Shown: positions 61,281-64,000 of the stretch, in pieces
Numbering within the stretch: position 1 is the stretch's first letter
How the letters are laid out: each line of letters begins with the position of its first letter
NCBI RefSeq assembly: GCF_027887165.1
Contig: NC_077227.1
Coordinates: forward strand, 441,891,895 to 441,955,894
DNA length: 64,000 nt
Direction: 5' to 3'
Source: Monodelphis domestica
Lineage: Eukaryota; Chordata; Mammalia; Didelphimorphia; Didelphidae
Program-made: the position numbers and the translations under genes
Notes under the pieces: model-generated
Database searches by the model: none
What the model was told of the DNA's origin: nothing
What the model saw: only the letters and a program-made list of their open reading frames with translations

Positions 61281-61784
61281 CAAAGTAAAGGAAGGAAGGA
61301 TAAGATCAGGGAACAGAAAAAAAAAACAGAAGTAGAGTTTGGCAAAAATCTGGAATTGATGAAAGAGCAAATTGTGAGATAAGCCTGGAATGGTTAAGAA
61401 GGAGTCAGATTATGGAAGAAATTAATTTAGGAAATTTATATTTTATTCTCCAGCAATGGGGAGACAATAAAGAATTCTGAGCATGGGAGTCATATTATAG
61501 TAAAAACAGTGTTTCAGGAAATTAGTATGTAGCCTTTGTAGACTGAGAGAGGGAGGAAAGAATCATTTTATACCCTCAGTGCATTTTTCAAGGATATGTC
61601 TCTTATCTCTACAAAGATAGCTCATGAATTCCTTGAAGACTGGGGCTATGTCTTATAGATCTTTATCCTTCATATTCCTTTGTGCAAACTGTAGACTTTT
61701 AATATATGTTTGATGCAAAATGAATGAATTAAATTGAACTGCCTTCCCTTCTACTGATATACTCGATTGATTAACACCCTCCCC
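61281..61784. other. MYLK3 intron with ancient LINE remnants
   Basis: 61370-61510 resembles the CR1/L3-like module. 61620-61735 resembles an L2 3' end (GAATTCCTTGAAGACTGGGG, TGATGCAAAATGAATGAA). Confidence 0.5.
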
Positions 61785-61890
61785 TCTTCCTCTGGAGAAG
61801 GAAATGGCAAACCACTGGAGTACCTCTGCCCAGAAAGTCCCAAATGGGGTCAGGAAGAGTCAGACACAACTGAAAAGACTCAACAACCAC
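61785..61890 (+). repeat. Marsupial SINE (second family) 3' tail
   Basis: GGAGAAGGAAATGGCAAACC, CCCAGAAAGTCCCAAATGG, AGAGTCAGACACAACTGAA. The reverse complement of part of 57570-57660. Confidence 0.85.
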
Positions 61891-62119
61891 CCTTCTTCCT
61901 ATAAAGTGATTTGGAAGCACAGTTAATCCAAAGTACAATTTTAGTCTAAACAGACTGTGGTAGTTAGCCTGTGTTTTTGCATATGAAAATAGGTATCTGC
62001 CACCAAGATTAATGCTTTGTTCACATGCATACTCACAAATTCTTAGGGAGTCAGCAGATCCCTTCATAAATCACCCCTCTGAGATTATTAAATTTACCTC
62101 AGCAAGCACATAATAATCA

Positions 62120-62360
62120 CCTGCTGGGTGCATTATGGTAGATGCCAAGGATACAAACCCTGAAATGAAATAGTCCTAGCCCTGGAGGAGCTTCCTTATT
62201 TACATTCTATACCATGTGGATATAGATAAGTCAATAAAATATATTATACGAGATGTCATATTTGGGGGGATAACTAACAAGGAAAGAAGGTAGGAAATAA
62301 ACATTTTTAAACTATCTACTATGTGCTAAACACTTTTCAAACACTGTCTTGTAGGAGTTG
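62120..62360. repeat. CR1/L3-like ancient LINE fragment
   Basis: CACCTGCTGGGTGCATTATG, AGTCCTAGCCCTGGAGGAGC, CATTTTTAAACTATCTACTA. Confidence 0.45.
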
Positions 62361-62458
62361 TGTGAGGCTTAAGCTGAGCTGAACCAATGATTGTAAGATG
62401 TGGAAATGAAGAGGAAGAGCATTTGGGTGGGGGAGAAGGAAAGTGAGGGGCAAGGCCT

Positions 62459-62635
62459 ATGCAAAGGTAAAGAGATAGGTCTGGAGTCAGGAAGACCTAT
62501 GAGTTTGAATCTGGCCTCAGACTCTGTGACCCTGGACAAGCCACTTAACCCTGTTTGCCTCATTTTCCTCATCTGTAAAATGAGCTGGAGAAAGAAATGG
62601 CAAAATGGCAAAATGAAAGATACTCCAGTATCTTT
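62459..62635 (+). repeat. Marsupial SINE, second family, lacking the head
   Basis: GGTCTGGAGTCAGGAAGACC, GAATCTGGCCTCAGACTCTG, TTCCTCATCTGTAAAATGAG, GAGAAAGAAATGGCAAAATGG. Confidence 0.85.
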
Positions 62636-62640
62636 CTTCC

Positions 62641-62682
62641 TTTTCTTTTTTTTCTTTCCCTTCTTTCTTTCTTCCTTTCTTT
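62641..62682. repeat. Polypyrimidine (TTTC)-rich tract
   Basis: T/C-only low-complexity sequence between two SINEs, probably an expanded A/G-rich SINE tail. Confidence 0.8.
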
Positions 62683-62683
62683 T

Positions 62684-62882
62684 TTAAACCCTTGCCTTCC
62701 ATCTTAGAATTAATACTGTGTATTGGTTCTAAGGCAGAAGATCAGTAAGGGCTAGGCAATGGGGGTCAAGTGACTTGCCCAGGGTCACACAGCCAAGGAA
62801 GTGTCTGAGGCCAGATTTGAAATTAGGACCTCTTGTCTTTAGACCTGGCTGTAAATCCACTGAGCCAAGTAGCTACCCCTCC
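62684..62882 (-). repeat. Marsupial tRNA-derived SINE, full length
   Basis: TTTTAAACCCTTGCCTTCC to GCCAAGTAGCTACCCCTCC. Confidence 0.93.
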
Positions 62883-63015
62883 CCCCAACTCTAGTATCTT
62901 TCCCAAAATAAACCCACCAAAATGGAGTCACAACAGGTGGGATAGGACTAAACAACAAAGGGGATGGAATGTTGTGTATAAGGAACTACTAGGCCAATTT
63001 GACTAGAACTGAGAG

Positions 63016-63451
63016 CAGTGATGGCAAACCTTTTAGAGATAGAGTGCTGTGCCTGCCCCCCCAAGCCCCGCCCTCCCCCTTACTCCACATAGGGGAGGGA
63101 AAAAACATTCCTATTGAGCTGTTAGACAGAGGGTCGGGTGAAGTGAGGAATGTCCTCGATTATAGGGAGGGGGAAGGGAGTGGCCCAAGCACTCTGCTCC
63201 CCTCTGGCTCTGCCACCTGTGAGCCACTCATCCCCTCTTCATTCCCATTAGCTGCTAGGCAGAGAGGTGGGGGATGTGAAAAAATGTCATCAGACACAAT
63301 GGCGAGGGGGAAGGGAGCAACTCCACCTGAATTGAATCCCTCCCCTTTCTAGAAATGAACTCGGGGAGGCAGGGGGAAGAGTGGCCAAGTGTCCATAGAG
63401 AGAACTCTGTGTGCCATCTTTGGCACCTGTGCTATAGGTTCATCATCACTG
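63016..63451. mobile_element. hAT-like non-autonomous DNA transposon, 436 bp
   Basis: Terminal inverted repeats: the left end CAGTGATGGCAAACC and the reverse complement of the right end CAGTGATGATGAACC. Flanking 8-mers ACTGAGAG and ACCTAGAG agree at 6 of 8 positions, as expected for a diverged 8-bp hAT target duplication. GC-richer than its surroundings. No transposase; the 117-codon frame inside it has no homology I recognise. In a MYLK3 intron. Confidence 0.8.
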
Positions 63452-63484
63452 ACCTAGAGGTTAGAAAGAGGAATAATGTGTCTG

Positions 63485-63610
63485 GATATAATAAAATAAA
63501 TAAATGAATAAATAAATAAAAATAAATACTATAATTAAAAATAAATTAAAATTAAGCATATAAATAAAACTAATTAAATTAATATAAATAAATAAAAATA
63601 TAAAACAAAA
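63485..63610. repeat. (AAATAAAT)-type A/T-rich simple repeat
   Basis: Irregular AAAT and AATTAA units, directly downstream of the hAT-like element. Confidence 0.9.
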
Positions 63611-64000
63611 GTCTGGAAAAATAAGTTGGAGTCAAATTTTGAAGGCCAAATTTCATGTGAAAATTTTGTTATTCCAAGCCACTATCTGTGAAGATGAAGA
63701 TCTCTTTCCCCTGGTATCATTCCCCTCTCCCTCCCTTTCAACTGCCTTAGCCCTATACACACACATCCTGAGTCCAGGGATTCTAGGCACTCCCATTCCA
63801 CTGTGCCTTCAGGTACCATGTCTAATTTTTTTAAAGTTTCCTTACATCTTAGATGTCTTTTTTATCTTCTGGCCCTCACAGAAATCTAGATCACTTCCTC
63901 CCTGCTCTCTGTCTTCTACCTATTTACCCAGAAGGCACAGGCATACTGACATGATCTCATGGCCACTTTCAAAGCCTCCCTCAGCCACTCTCACTCAACT
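63611..64000. other. MYLK3 intron at the right edge, nothing recognised
   Basis: Pyrimidine-rich sequence (CTCTCCCTCCCTTTC) with weak L2-like resemblance; no exon found. Confidence 0.4.

Noticed and set aside
62999..63352. 117-codon plus-strand frame
   Set aside because: It lies within the hAT-like non-autonomous element and has Pro/Gly/Ser-rich composition without homology.

Overview
The window is vertebrate nuclear DNA, almost certainly marsupial and probably from an opossum such as Monodelphis. It is AT-rich with one CpG-rich island. It is full of a tRNA-headed SINE whose core and tail (ending in a GAAGGTAAGGGTTT-like motif) I know from marsupial genomes, and of L1 3' ends, L2 and CR1/L3-like LINE pieces, MIR-like SINEs, solo LTRs and short hAT-like DNA elements. 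Protein-coding sequence is a small fraction of the total and lies in short exons bounded by GT-AG introns. The species assignment is inference; the repeat content is seen.

Three genes were rebuilt exon by exon, in the order also known from human chromosome 16q11.2: VPS35 (minus strand, complete coding sequence, 17 exons, 686-35217), ORC6 (plus strand, complete, 7 exons, 35852-49513) and the 3' end of MYLK3 (minus strand, last four coding exons, 52762-56382). The rebuilt VPS35 has 796 residues and the rebuilt ORC6 has 249. All splice phases agree.

VPS35 and ORC6 are divergent and share a CpG-rich promoter of about 630 bp (35218-35851) with five CCAAT/ATTGG boxes, GC boxes and an NRF1-like palindrome. 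ORC6 and MYLK3 converge tail to tail across about 3 kb (49514-52761). VPS35 is the retromer scaffold for endosomal sorting, ORC6 a subunit of the replication origin complex, and MYLK3 the cardiac myosin light chain kinase. They share no pathway; the block is ordinary conserved synteny.

Layout: 1-685 VPS35 3' UTR; 686-35217 VPS35 with long repeat-rich introns (intron 10, 6.7 kb; intron 2, 5.4 kb; intron 1, 5.2 kb); 35218-35851 shared promoter; 35852-49513 ORC6, with a 991-bp solo LTR in intron 2 and antisense L1 sequence in introns 2 and 4; 49514-52761 the two 3' UTRs and a short spacer; 52762-56382 MYLK3 exons; 56383-64000 MYLK3 intron, densely filled with L1, SINE and hAT-like elements.

I found no undescribed multi-gene system. 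The most notable observations are a probable U12-type (minor spliceosome) intron in VPS35, a VPS35 first exon whose only coding content is the ATG, an open frame running 64 codons from ORC6 exon 6 into intron 6, a 7SL RNA retrocopy, and two solo LTRs with clear 4-bp target duplications.
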